A stretch of 64,000 bases of DNA. Origin: Eretmocerus hayati (taxonomy: Eukaryota; Arthropoda; Insecta; Hymenoptera; Aphelinidae). Of the stretch, positions 13,150 to 25,574 are shown piece after piece (position 1 is the stretch's first letter; the number at the start of each line of letters is the position of its first letter). The notes beneath the pieces were generated by a model. The model searched no databases. It saw nothing but the letters and a program-made list of their open reading frames with translations, and had not been told where the DNA came from. Both the position numbers and the translations under genes were made by a program. The DNA is taken from contig CM056742.1 in the NCBI GenBank assembly GCA_029851415.1, forward strand, positions 146,263,121-146,327,120, given 5' to 3'.

Positions 13150-13992
13150 GTGATTTGGGTCGAAAAGTTATCTCAGTCCCCGATAATTTTCAGTGTCTCG
13201 TAGATAGCAATTGATTTCCGCAGGTTTGGGTACAAGGAAGGAGCATCTAGAGCTGCATACCTCAAAATTGAAGCCGGACAAAGTTGATACAAGTTTAAGG
13301 GAAAAGGAGAAGGGACAGGGGCGGAATTATTAATTGTTCGACAACCAATCGTTGACTCTCTTCCGCATAGATTTGATCCAATGCAACCACAAACTTATAG
13401 AAAAAGGTGTTTCACAAAGCGGTACAATGCATTAGCTAGGAGCACAACATGGGGACGGAAAGGGCCAAAAAATTTTGTACGCCATTTTGAAAACACGTTT
13501 GTAGGGTTGCCTGGGTTCAGATTCGAGTTTTCGCCTACTGTTGCACATGGATTAGGTGTATTTGGGCGTTTAGAAATCAACCTCATTGGTTAGAAAAGCT
13601 CAATAGACGATCGGAGACTTTGCCGACCTAATCAGTGCTGTGCAAGCGATTTCGGCGCAAACCCGTCTTCAAAATGTCGGATGTCCGTACGCGAACTAAG
13701 CAAGTAATTTTGACTCGCAAAGTGGTGGAATATGTTGTTTGAAGTATTACAAATTGAAGTCCATTTGGGTTTCGACTCTGACATGCACCGCAGTGAATCC
13801 AAAAGTCGAAGTTCGGTTGCCTACAAGGAACGGAAAGGACATTTTTTATTTTCGACCCTTCATCAAGCACTACAAAATACGGGAACGTCCGGGTCGTCTC
13901 AAAAACCAGAAAATTGCTATAATGCATATTCTTAGCCATGGAAAAACTTGGGGGATCTGTAATACGGAAAATCTCACTATCGGCGGAATCAT
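13150..13992 (-). mobile_element. TIR element, copy 1 (inverted relative to copy 2)
   Basis: This ~840-bp sequence is the reverse complement, with divergence, of 14462-16712 once a nested insertion is removed. Matching landmarks include CTTCCGCATAGATTTG here against CAAATCTATGCGGAAAAG near 16,480, and CCTCATTGGTT near 13,580 against AACCAATGAGG near 16,130. The inner end carries CGGCGGAATCAT, equivalent to the terminal repeat of copy 2. No transposase domain is recognised. Confidence 0.75.
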
Positions 13993-14461
13993 CCATACAT
14001 GTATATGCCGGTCTCATAGATAGAGATCATACCCCCCACCATCACTCTCGCAATACCTCGCGGCTTATTCAAGCTCTCGCACTCTCGCGCAACGCCTAGG
14101 TCGATGACTCGTCTCCGCATTTGTTGTTGTTTCTCTCCTCCTCTCCATGGCGATGCTCTTGCGGTATAAACCCCGCAGGCTTTAAATATACATATATATA
14201 TAAAACTCCTCTTCGTCGTCGTCGCGCACTGCGAAAGCCTGCAGGCATTATCCTATGCAAAAAGTATCTTTTCTCTTTCTAACTCTCTGATGCACATTTT
14301 GCATCAGTACATGCTGTTTTTTCTCCTCCCTCCGTCACAAATATTATCTCAGCTCCTTGTTCGCGTAAGTCGCGTAACCATCATATAAAAATCTGTGGTA
14401 CAAAAAGTATATGCTTGAGCTTCCTGATCTATGGAAAATCCGCGCATAGACTACCATCCCA
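13993..14461. other. Spacer between the two opposed TIR copies
   Basis: Unique AT-rich sequence with short CGTCGTCGTCG and TATATATA tracts. No gene is recognised. Confidence 0.4.
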
Positions 14462-14893
14462 GTGATTCCACCGAAAGTGGGATTTCCCGTGTTCCAAGTT
14501 CCTCCAAGTCTCTAAGAGTCGGGATGTGCACTGTAGCAATTTTCTGGGGTGTATGCTAGTGATGCGCAACTATGTTAATACTTTTGGAGACGATCCTAAC
14601 GTTCCTGTGTTTTGTAGTGCCCGATAAAGGGTCCAAATGTCCATTCCGTCCCCTGTAGACAACCCAACTTGGACTTTTTAATTCATCACGACGCATATGC
14701 GGAGTCGAAAACCCCTAAATGTAGCTATGTACTTCAATTTGTAATACTTCAAATAACATAATCCACCACTTTGCGAATTCAAATTGAGCCCTCAGCTCGA
14801 ACACGGCCATCCGACATTTTGAAGACGGTTTTGCACCGAAACTGCTTGCACATCACCAATTAGATCGTCAAAGTCCCTGGTAGAAAAATGAGC

Positions 14894-15055
14894 GTAGTAC
14901 GACCGTAGCGCTACGGTCGTACGGCCGTACTACGACCGTAGCACTACGGCCGTATCGGTACGGTCGTAGCTCTACGATCGTAGCTCTACGATCGTACTAC
15001 GGTCGTATTACGGTCGTATCTCTACGATCGTAGCACTACGACCGTAGCCTTACGA
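14894..15055. repeat. Left array of CTACGATCGTAG-like palindromes
   Basis: About fifteen tandem variants of TACGRYCGTA, separated by one to three bases, each close to self-complementary. The right-hand counterpart is at 15961-16063. Confidence 0.9.
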
Positions 15056-15960
15056 TGTTATTAGTACTACAGGTTTGTATTATAATACGTATATTTTCTT
15101 TCATGATTATAGAGTCATTGCGGAATGTTTTGATACATGATCAAACTCGTGCTCACTATTGATCTAAATAAAAGTCATTACATGAATAAAAATATTCGAC
15201 ATATAATGCTCAATTTCTGAGCACTAAAAAATATTTCTCAATGCAGGCATACTTATGGATAATATTCTTCGACGATTCAGCTATTCGTGTGCGCGTTTGC
15301 CTAAAGGCGAACGCGAAAAAGACAGCTGTTCGACTTTTGGTCCAGCAGGGGAGTTCGTGACCCATAGCAGAACAGCTGTTTATTCAATAATAATCTTGTT
15401 TCAATATTTTCTAACCCTTGCATTAGAATTTCAAGGGTTGATATTAGTTGCCCTAAAAGAAATCTGGACCCTACAAGCCGAAGACACACTTATGTAGCGC
15501 TTTAAAAAATACGTGTTTCTGACTCCGACAGACCTGCCGGAGCCGCAGTTTGAACACTTGGTTTTTAACAATTGTTTACAAAAAACTGATAACTTGCACT
15601 AACAAACAATGGTATATGTCATGCAGATAAGACTTCAAAGAATCATAATCTATAATGTAAAATACGTTTACAAGTCTATATGTTGAGTAATTCACGTTTG
15701 TTATCGCTCTGTTCCACTATAGGTCACAAATCGCGTTTGTTCGTCTACTGGGTCTTCTACTTATAGCCTTGATTCTGAATCCTTCTTCCGCGTGTACCTA
15801 CGCCACTGAACATGCGTGATGTACATATATGTAGGTAACTGAAGATGCTGCCTATATATATTCTATCATCAGCCTATCACCTAACCTCATCGATCGGACG
15901 AAAAGTTTCTCTATGAATAATATCAACTGTATCGCTAAAGTTTAATGCGAGCGTATTTAC

Positions 15961-16063
15961 GTCGTAGAGCTACGGCCGTACCGCTACGATCGTAGCTGTA
16001 CTGTCGTACTACGGTCGTAGCCCTACGATCGTAGCGGTACGACCGTAGTGCTACGACCGTAGG
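15961..16063. repeat. Right array of CTACGATCGTAG-like palindromes
   Basis: Roughly nine variants of the same unit as the left array, just inside the right terminal repeat of the nested element. Confidence 0.9.
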
Positions 16064-16712
16064 TGGCGTGGCCAGTACTGCTACGCTCATTTTTCTACCA
16101 GGGGTCCCCGATCGTCTACTGAGCCTTAAACCAATGAGGTTGGTTTCCAGATACCCAAATATATACCTAATTCTTGCGTGACATAAACCAAAAACTCGAA
16201 TCCGCAGCCGAGTGCACCACATAAACGTGTTTTCCAAATGGAGTACAAAATTTTCGAGCTACAGATTGTCGTCGCGATTTGCGGTATGTTTTACTGCAAC
16301 GCAAATATGGCAAATCGCGCCGGCAAACTGCAGCAACAGTGGCAAATTTTACAGGTGGAGCGCCACCTAGGTCCGCAAAATTTGCCGGAAAATTTTACCG
16401 CAAAACTTAGAATACGGACCCTGGCGCGCTATATCACTTTGCGAAACACATTTCCTTGTAGTGTTTGATCGCACTACAGCAAATCTATGCGGAAAAGAGT
16501 CTACGATTAGTTGCCGCGCAGTGCGATTATTTTTTGAGGTGACATGTTAATTTCGTTTCCTCCGCAACCTCGTATTGTCATAATTTCGTCTGGCTTCACT
16601 TTTAGGATACGAACATCCAGGTACTTCCATTTTGTGTCAAATTGAGTGGAAACCAACTGCTACGATCCAGTGGAAGTCGTCCCCCAAAAGATCCCATTTT
16701 CGGCGGAATCAC

Positions 16713-17179
16713 CCACATATCAGGTCCTGACTATCAAACCTGCGGTACAATGGTGCAGAAACATACGTGCGTGTGTGTGTGTATGGTTGTGTGTGTGCGT
16801 GTGTTTGTGCGTGTGTGTACACTATATAAATAATTATGGATGCGTCGAAAAATTGATTTATTCCCGTTACATATCGAGAAATATGGGAGAAAACTATTTT
16901 ACGCCGTGTGGTGACAGTATATACGGCCTTATGATGCAGTTCACAAGTACGTGTGTGTGAACATGTATGCGGAGAAGCTCGGCGAGAGAATCTGATGCAG
17001 CACGCGAGATCGCGAAAAGATCTCATGGCGATTGGAGCAGAGCACCGCAGCATCAGCTCAGTGTGATGGTGCGAGAGGGCGCACGTAATATATCGGACCG
17101 AGCCGATCTCTGATTTTCGCGCGCGATAACGAAGGACGAATATATCCTCTGAATTGCGCCAAGCGACACGTTATGCATG

Positions 17180-17241
<62 letters not shown>

Positions 17242-17242
17242 T
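16713..17242. repeat. GT/TG microsatellites
   Basis: An interrupted GT run lies at about 16766-16820, and a long perfect (TG) run of about 28 units at 17183-17239. Long open frames here come from the repeats. No gene is recognised. Confidence 0.9.
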
Positions 17243-19832
17243 GATAGTGATGAGGTGGATGATGCAGATTGGGAGATGCTCGCGATGATGGCGCGCGTTT
17301 TAGCTCATATATATATATATATACATGTGAGTGTAAAGGCTCTGTAAGGAATTCCAAAAAAAAAAGAATTTTTAAAAAACGCTTTTATTCACTGATCCAA
17401 ACGGCGTGTCGGAGCTCGGCGTAGTGTATTAGAGATAGAATTTGAGAAACCGATAAAAAAGAATCGCGCAGAAAGGAATTGCACGGTACATAAGAAACTA
17501 TGCGTATAACACTGGACAGCCTATAAGCCCTATGGGTGTCTCGTATTAGAATGTCACACACTCATCATTACGTGCAGCAGATACTGTAGTCAAGGACAAC
17601 CTCCCCCCCCCCGCCCCCACCGCGTACGACCGCTAACGCTCAATTGTCTACCCTCCCTACTCAATTGATTGAAGTCGTCAATCATGGGGTCCCTAAGCGA
17701 ACGAGAAACAGGAAGCCAAAATCTTGTTCCAGAAATGGGGAAAAAATACCAATGTCAGAACTATGGCCAAGGCGAAGTAGAATAAAAGCGTTTAAAAAAA
17801 TGAGATGCACCACGCGACCGAATACCGTATTATCGGCAAGATTATATGCAGCTCTACAAAGTATTTAAGAGATTATAGCTGAGAGCAGATTCTTTTGTGT
17901 CGCCAAAAGATGAGTTCGAATTTTAGCTTACCTATGTGACTTGATACCTGAAATACCTCTGAAAAGACCTTGGAACGTGTAGAGAGGTTGCGGTGTGAGG
18001 AACAGATTTGGAGGATTCTGAGAGTCTTGCCAAAACTTGTTCTCAACGCGATTGATCAGATGATTTTTCTTAATCTCCATTTCGAGAAATATCTTCGTGC
18101 AGCCTCTTGTGTGAGAGATGAGACGATGTTTTGGTTCAAGTCCAATTGTATCATTCAATTGGACTATCAAAGAATACGTTTTTGTTCAATAACAAGTTCT
18201 TCTTTGTCGCTAACTGAATCTGAGAATGTGTATTCGATGAGTGACTTCCTCATCAATAATTTCATGAGTTGTCATGGTTTGTTGTTATCTCAATTCGTTT
18301 GGACACCCTCTTCACACTTTGGTAAGTTAGTATTTTGTTGAAGCAGATAGAAATCAGAGTTCTTTGCAAAAATGGAATGTTCAAAACTAAGCATATAAAA
18401 TGTTTCCAAACAGTCGTTAGATCACTCATTTGTTGTTACTGGATAACTTCTACAGAGGTTTGAGAAAAATGATCACTCATACACTAACCTATCAATAGGC
18501 CACACATGTTGTTCACCGGCTGTGAACCCATCATTATCAGTTTTGAAGTTATGCAATGTGAGTTGGTAATCGATGGCTTGAAATTATGGTATCTTTCTTG
18601 TCAGTGATTTCAATAATTGAATCATTTACGTATCAGTCGAACTCATCGATGGATGACCCAGTAAATTATCTAGAGCTATACATTGTAAGAGTGTTCGGCA
18701 CTAGATGGAAAGGCTGAAACTATAATGTCTATTTTTTAATTTGCTTATACTAAGTTTACAAAATCCTTAGTTTGTGATGTTCGGTCCAATCACCAGCCAG
18801 CGTCACAGTGGTGATCTTATCATGACACTCTCTCTCTTGGATCATGTGCTTCATTAAAATGATATGCATATGCTATGATTATTATTGAAATACCTGGTTT
18901 CAGAATGAGGATTGACTTCATCCGGTCTTGGACAAAGTAACTTTTAAAATTTTTAGCCAATTTTATTAGCACCATATCATAAGCCAACCGATCAAGTGAT
19001 AGGAGTAATCTCGATGATTGATGAAGCAATGAGATTGTGCAATTGCGGCCATCTTCTACATGAACATCATTGATGATATAGGTTTTACAGGTTGATGCAT
19101 TTGTTGCTGATACTGCTGCAGCATAGTGTTACAAAAGAAGGTACTAACCGCTGTGTAGGGAGATCTGTGTCCCATAAAATTGTTACTCACGAGGATGTTT
19201 GATTTCTTCCACAGGTTGTGTATCACATCCTTCTCTAAAACTATTTGAAGCCTAAGCGAATTAGAAATATTTCAGAAATTCCATGTGAAGAATTTAGATA
19301 ATATTTCTCATCTCTCGGAGACTCTAGTTCTTGAATTTTTCATCTTTGAAACAGAAAATCTCATTCTTGAATTGCTAAAATCTTAAAATCTGATGACTCA
19401 GGTCCAAAAACTCCCTCTTCACCAGAGGAACTCCTTATTCAGAATTTGGCTTATTGCTCCATTGCATAAATCATTTCCTGGCGGAATTGCAAGACATCCA
19501 TCGCGGTCCCTCAAGAAAACCAAACAGATGTGGTAAGAAATTGAAGTTTAACCCCGAGCTTGCAAATCTCACTCTATAGCTTTCCTGATTGGTGTTCACC
19601 AACAGTTTGATGACGTCTGCACATCAGCTCGTTATCAGAAGCCACGTTTTACGAGGGTAACTTGTGTTTACAAGTTGAATGCACCTCACGATTGAATCAA
19701 TCTCGAATTCAAGAGATCCCGTGGACAAGATGGAGCATATCGATAGGGAAATGTTGTTTGCGAATCCAACAAGCTGACCGTAAACCTCGTTCACCAGCTT
19801 CCCTTTTCCAGTAGACTCTATGTCGCGGGTTC
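17243..19832. other. Intergenic stretch, no gene recognised
   Basis: Contains a short C-run near 17,606 and an (AT) run near 17,310. A minus-strand open frame at 18170-17928 reads as plausible polar protein but has no family motif. The rest is AT-rich with many stops in all frames. Confidence 0.4.
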
Positions 19833-19833
19833 A

Positions 19834-19899
<66 letters not shown>
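19833..19899. repeat. Compound (CT)n(CA)n microsatellite
   Basis: A CT-rich run passes directly into a (CA) run. A similar isolated (CA) run lies at 20690-20712. Confidence 0.95.
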
Positions 19900-19902
<3 letters not shown>

Positions 19903-20712
19903 GAGGAGTATTAGGGGAAGGGAGCAGACAGGTCGCCCGCCCCGTAAAAGACGGACGGACACAAGCTTGGACATTTGTAAGAAACTGCTCTCGGAACTAA
20001 GCATCGCAGGCAAGATGGGTTGTTTTTTCTCATCGATCGCCCACTACCTCCTCTCAGGTCTCTGTCTCTCTCTCTCTTCTGTATATATACATGGAGAAAA
20101 ATCTCTATATACTCTCTATGACGACGAGTACATTGATGCATCAGGTCTCTCAACGATCGTAGAAAAAAAAGTTGAACGCTTGTAGTAGAGGAGAGAGATG
20201 CCCTCTAAGGCCTGAAGCCGTACTTCTATGTATCTTTATAAGGACTTCATTGAAGAGAAGGTTTTACGGAACGAGCATCGTCACCTCGACTCACTCAATT
20301 TCCTACCTATATCCGCAATAGGTCCAAAAGAGATCGCACAATCTAGTATCACCACCACACACGGCGTACTCTCGCACTTTCTCGCGTCTGTCTTATCGAA
20401 GCCGTTGTCGTCTGCTTATTATGAAAGACCCCATATACATGACGCATACCTACCTACCTCGCACGCTTTACAAATAACATATACACATAAACTCCTCGTA
20501 CACAGGATCTCTTCTCCAAGTTCTGGCTTGAGATGTTGTCGTCGTTGGCCCGATGAATTTCACCGGCGCGGCGATGCAATTTTTTTTTTCTACGACAATG
20601 CAAAATGAATCAGTCAGCATCAGGTGTCTCAATAGAGCGCAGGCACTCGTATCAGAAAAAATTTGCATCGGCGGCTCATTCACATCGAGACACACACACA
20701 CACACACACACA
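19900..20712. other. Spacer, nothing recognised
   Basis: Open frames on both strands are low-complexity and unsupported. The stretch ends in a (CA)n run. Confidence 0.4.
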
Positions 20713-21652
20713 CTGCTGATCAAAAGTTTCAGGATACGCGAAATTCTTCATTCCAATTTTTTAAGTAGGACTACTAAGCTCTAGTTGAATGACCGAAAAG
20801 AACTTTATCAGGGCCCATTTTGAAGGTCTTTCCACGTACTTTAAGATGACATTATTCATTTCCATCAACACAAATCTGGATCTTTCCAATTTGAGCTTGA
20901 AAGAATGCAAATTTTGATGATTTTTGGAAGAATTTTCTGACTTCGGTAGCCCAATAGCACAGGAATATTCTGGAATGGATCTTGAAAGTCCCGGAAGTAC
21001 AAGTCTAGAGCTTTGGAATCCACTATTGAACGTCACTCTACGTTACTTCTACTCCGAGTTATGACATTTCCTGTAAAGAAAGACTTTTCGCTGAAACTAA
21101 CACCAAAATTCGAAAAAGACAGACAATAATAGCGTTTGAGAGGAATATAATCCCTGATCCTGGTATCTATCCTCTAAGTCATGATCAGAAGAACGAGAGA
21201 CCCTTGGGACATGCCCCAAAAAGTGAATTTCATCGTCATTTTTTAATAAAAGGGAGCTGCTTTTTTCGAAAAAATTCTCCTCAGAAAAATTTTTATAGCT
21301 CGGCGTAAAAGTAACGTAAAACGATATTGGAAAACGGATTTTGAAGCTCTAGACTTATACTTTTAGGACTGTTAAGTTCCATTCCAAAACGTTTCTGTAC
21401 CTTTGAGCTACCCGACGCAGGAGATTCTCCCAAAAATCATCGAAATTGGCACTTTTTCAAGCGCAAATTGAGAAGATCCAGACTCGTACTGATGATGAAG
21501 ATGAATAATGCCATCTCAAATCATGTGAAATGACCTTATCAAAGTGAGCTCTGATGAAGTCCTTTCAGGTCAAGTAGAGCCTAGTAGTTCCATCTGTACA
21601 AAACTGTAAAAAAAAAAAAATTTTGGGTGTCCTGAAACTTGTGACCGGCCTT
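20713..21652. mobile_element. Second fold-back element, Tc1/mariner-like terminal style
   Basis: Imperfect palindrome of about 940 bp. The left end has GATCAAAAGTTTCAGGATAC, and the right end, inverted, has GGTCACAAGTTTCAGGACAC. Complementarity continues inward for nearly 400 bp on each side, for example AAGTCTAGAGCTTTGGAATC against the complement of GATTTTGAAGCTCTAGACTT. A roughly 140-bp less matched centre lies around 21,110-21,250. No transposase is present. Size and design match the 924-1865 element, though the sequence differs. Confidence 0.85.
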
Positions 21653-24600
21653 GTACTCCATTTTATTCCTGTGCCTCATGCAAGTAGCACGCAGCCTTGA
21701 CTCAATATACTTACCTATACCTTGAACTCGTGTATCAGTGGGATTTTTCTCAGTTTCCATGTCGAAAAAGCGCAACCAGCAGCATCAGCTGCTGATCAGT
21801 TTTCTGAGCAATGACATGGTAACCTATACGCGCCTCACGAAAATCGCACCGAGAAGAGGATATACCCAACCTAATACACATCACAATTGCTATTCGTAAA
21901 TTAAATTATACACGAATTTGCGCTCATCGCTGGAGAGCTTCAAGTTTGCATTGAAAAGTGTTCCACGCGCTTTTACGCGGGAAGAATACAAAATTTCACG
22001 TTCTTCTTGTCGTGCAAGACAAGGAGTGTAATGGTGCAGCTATTATATTGTCCTCTTTTCCGAGTGAGCGTATTATATGAATTTTTGCTTGAGCGAGACT
22101 CTGACTCTATATATTATATCGAGAGCTCGTGTGAAAGTGGATGTCGAAGTGATATTGGGGGAATATATCGAGCAGCGATCCATATCTATCACTTGCGAAA
22201 ACGACTTTCGATGTGCGAGCTGCTGCTGCTGCTGCTGCTGCTGCTGTTCATATGGTTATAAGTTGGTAAAAGGTATATAAGGTATATACTTTGAGAACTG
22301 CTATGCGCCAGATTAATTTTGTGATCGACGCGAAGCTCGCTGCGGACTCTTATAACTTTTTTTTTACAATCGTCCAAGCGTGTACCTCGACCACGCGGAG
22401 CGCGCGCGGATTTCTCTTTTATCCGCAGACTCTTGGAAAAGTATAGTGAGTCGTCAAAGAGAAGAAAGTTTCTAATTTCGGATCTAGTAAAATTGAAACG
22501 AGTTAGAAGAAAAATGAAAGCATTCATTATATTGCACACCGTAAAGATAGGCTTTAAACTGAGCAGAGGCGAAGAGAGGTGAATGTGTTATAAGAGAAGT
22601 AGAGAGCAAAAAAAAATGATTGTGGTGAATATTACCGCGCTCGATCGAGCTAGCAAGTTTTAATTTTGGTGAAATTCGAGTTTCTTTCTGATAATTCATG
22701 TTGCTTGCCCGCGAAGAAAGAGATACGCTGCATATAAGTTAAGAAAGCGCAGAAATAAGAATAAAGTGCATCAGAGAGTAATTTGTAAAAAATTGAGAGG
22801 CGAGAGAAGAGAAAATTTTATTCTTAAACGACCACCTCGCGTGGCGACGTCATCTATCAATGCCGTACAAAACCGCTATTACACATACAACACAAAGAGG
22901 CTTCTCTCGCTGGCGCATCTTGGCTTATCATTATTATGACCTTCTCTCTCATTATTTTCGAATAAAATTTCGTTTTGCGAATGAAACGCGAGAGAAGATC
23001 ACGTTTTTCACACGCTGGTGCTGCAAAAAAAGTTGCATATCTTCTTGTCGATATGGCTAATTGCTCGAATTAAAATTCAATATCCTATAGAACTTTTTCT
23101 ATCAATATTTCTCTCTCATTGATTTATGAATTGTTAGTCGATTTCCAAGTTTCATAAGTAATTGGTTTTGTGCCGGATATGCGCTGCTCTCTCATCTTAT
23201 TAGAATTAATAAAAAATTTAACACACGAAGTCACGACTTTGGTCGTATAAAGTTTAAAGGCTCATCAAGGCGAGACTCTATTCGCAGAAAATCATAGAAT
23301 CAGAGTCTCAAAGTCTGTCTCGCATAAAATAGATGCAGTCTAGCGAGTATATATATAACCCATGTAGTATGTTAGTGCCCTTTACGGATACTTGGCGCGT
23401 TCAAGATCGAGAAATCAGTGTTTGTGGTAATGCAGTTTCCAAGTATTACAATATATGTGTATATATACAGCTAGCGAAAGCTGCCGCCGCGCCGCGCACT
23501 TTCGAGCCTGTTTTGGATTCGAGTTGATCTCTCTAATCGTTCACGAATTCCTTTGCCATTGGCAAAGCGTGCACACTTGTCGCCCCTTATTTCTCTGAAA
23601 CGTCGATCCAGCGAGCACGTGGGCGTGTCATTATCATTCGCAATAATTTGCATCAAGCACCTTCTCTCCTTCTTCAATACTTACCTTTTCACACAAGCTT
23701 CTGTTGGAAAGAGAGTATAATCGGTTTATTGCAACTCAAACAAAATAATCACATTTCTTCTTCTTCTTTTTTTTTTTTCAATTATTCTCGACTCCACATT
23801 AGTCTATCTAAGATATTGGTGTATAGTGTGAATGTGGAACATAACCTTTCAAAATACTCTGGTCTCAGGTGTTCTTATTTCTTTTCGATGGACATTCCTA
23901 GACTGTGAAGATATTTGGAATGTAACTTGTGATCCTTTTTGACGAAGAAGAAAAGCACAATACTATTATTTCAAGTTACTTTCTAGAGGTTTAGTGAATG
24001 TCCTCGTCGCAGAGATGAATTCTAGTAACTACTCTTTGGAGGTTCCCCTTGGACATATTTCATCAGTTTTTTCCATTACGCAGGTCACATTTGCCACATT
24101 TACAAACAGTTTTCAATTTTGAACTTATGCATGCTTATCAAAAGACATTTTGTAAAACTTCAATAAGTGTACTGCATGAGTTCGCAGTACTCATGTTCAA
24201 CAATTCAATTAACTTGAAGATGAAGACCAGAGTATAAGCTGTTTTGGCTGGTTCGCTCTGTCCAGTTGGAACAAATTTTCAACATTCATTATTTAGGGCA
24301 GTTATTCCATAAATTTTCATAGCTAAGATGGTTAAGGGATATTGAGCTTGGTAGATACAAACTTGAGAAAATATATCTGGAATTAAAACAGTTGTCTTTT
24401 GATGAGTATGTATAGTTTCAGAGATGAAAAAAGTCTTCGAAAGGGTGAAACATGTCATCTGTGTAATGAAAAATATTGATAAAATGTGTCAAAGGAAAAA
24501 AATATCAAACAGCAATGACATATTACCCTTCAAAAATGGACCAAAATCACTCGAAAGGTATATAAATTATAGATTCAGCTTTTTTTTTCATTTTCACCAA

Positions 24601-25345
24601 TATTGCCAAAGAGTCATGTTGATACTAGATCTAATTTTACCAAGTCCTCATCAAACGTCTTCCTAGGTAGTCTCTTTGAGATATTGGAGAATAGCTATGT
24701 TACTCAACTCTGACATTCTTTTCCTCGTGACACTACTACTTACATATCTCGAGATATATCTTCAGCTTTGTGAGAAAAATCCTCATAATTCGCTACCGCG
24801 TTGTGCGCAGCCATAGCAGCTAAATGCATCGCGTGATCCAGCCTCGAGTATATAGTTTCTCACGTATTCGAGATATATTTTCCAGCCATATATGCCATAT
24901 AACGAGGAAGAATCCCTGGGAAACGCTCTGAATTCTCGCTATGTCCCATAGACTCTTTAGAGCGTAGGCAGGCACAGTTGAATTACGCAATTGAACATTT
25001 TTCAAATTATATTTTCTTTGTTTGCTTATATGGGCTGTGCGACTCGAATAGTATATTTTACGTATAGAATAGTTAGTATAACCAGCTGCTGGTTTCGATG
25101 AACAAAGGGCCAAGATAACAGTAATTACTGAAAACACGATTTCGAAACCGTTAATTATCCCTCTTCGAAAACCTATACATTACGATCGTTGAAATCTTTC
25201 TTTGAGAGTCACCCGCGAATGAAATTCTTTCGACCTTGATTTTTTCGTACACATTTCTCATTCGTAAGCATCTTGTTGAAAAAAAAATATCTTTTAACGA
25301 TAAGAATATTGATACCAAGTGTGTGATTCGTGTGGTAATATGTAA
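21653..25345. other. Intergenic stretch with CTG repeat, no gene recognised
   Basis: A perfect (GCT) run of about nine units lies at 22219-22246. The rest is AT-rich with TATATA tracts. Open frames below 90 codons have no motif. A minus-strand CKCGKC-containing segment near 24,100 is suggestive of a zinc-binding relic but is too short to call. Confidence 0.4.
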
Positions 25346-25571
25346 GGGTGATGACAGACAACCCGATATGACACAGTTCTCACGACACGGCACGGAATTC
25401 ATTCCTGCGAGCCCAAACATCGAGGGATTGAATTCATTTTTACAGTGATGGATTATGAAAATAAATAAAATTCATCGATGATTAGGTTCGCATGCAGGAG
25501 TGGAATTAGTGTTGTTTCGGGTGTTGTCGTGTCGTGAGATTCGTGTCGTAGCGGGTTGTCTGTCATCACCC
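25346..25571. mobile_element. PIF/Harbinger-like MITE
   Basis: 226 bp bounded by perfect 18-bp or longer inverted repeats, GGGTGATGACAGACAACCCG and its complement. TAA lies immediately outside each end (25343-25345 and 25572-25574). A 3-bp TWA duplication is the hallmark of PIF/Harbinger insertion. Inside, CACGACAC motifs are also inverted between the halves. It has no coding capacity. Confidence 0.85.
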
Positions 25572-25574
25572 TAA

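Larger units (their letters stand above)
14875..16103. mobile_element. Nested TIR element with palindromic subterminal arrays
   Basis: The ends are perfect inverted repeats: CCCTGGTAGAAAAATGAGCG at 14875 and its complement, CGCTCATTTTTCTACCAGGG, ending at 16103. Flanks AAAGT and GTCCCC, compared with AAAGTCTCC in the uninterrupted copy 1, show a clean insertion with a short GT or GT(CC) duplication. Both subterminal regions are arrays of ACGATCGT-type palindromes. The 15,060-15,955 centre is AT-rich with no recognised transposase. The superfamily is unassigned. Confidence 0.85.
14462..16712 (+). mobile_element. TIR element, copy 2, split by a nested insertion
   Basis: The terminal inverted repeats are GTGATTCCACCGAAAGTGGG at 14462 and, inverted, CCCATTTTCGGCGGAATCAC ending at 16712. 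CCA occurs immediately outside both ends and may be a 3-bp target duplication. Subtracting the nested element (14875-16103) leaves about 1.0 kb. No transposase motif is visible, so the copy is likely non-autonomous. The superfamily is unassigned. Confidence 0.75.

Noticed and set aside
14894..16063. CRISPR-like repeat-spacer arrangement
   Set aside because: Units are near-contiguous palindromes inside a eukaryotic transposon, with no regular unique spacers.
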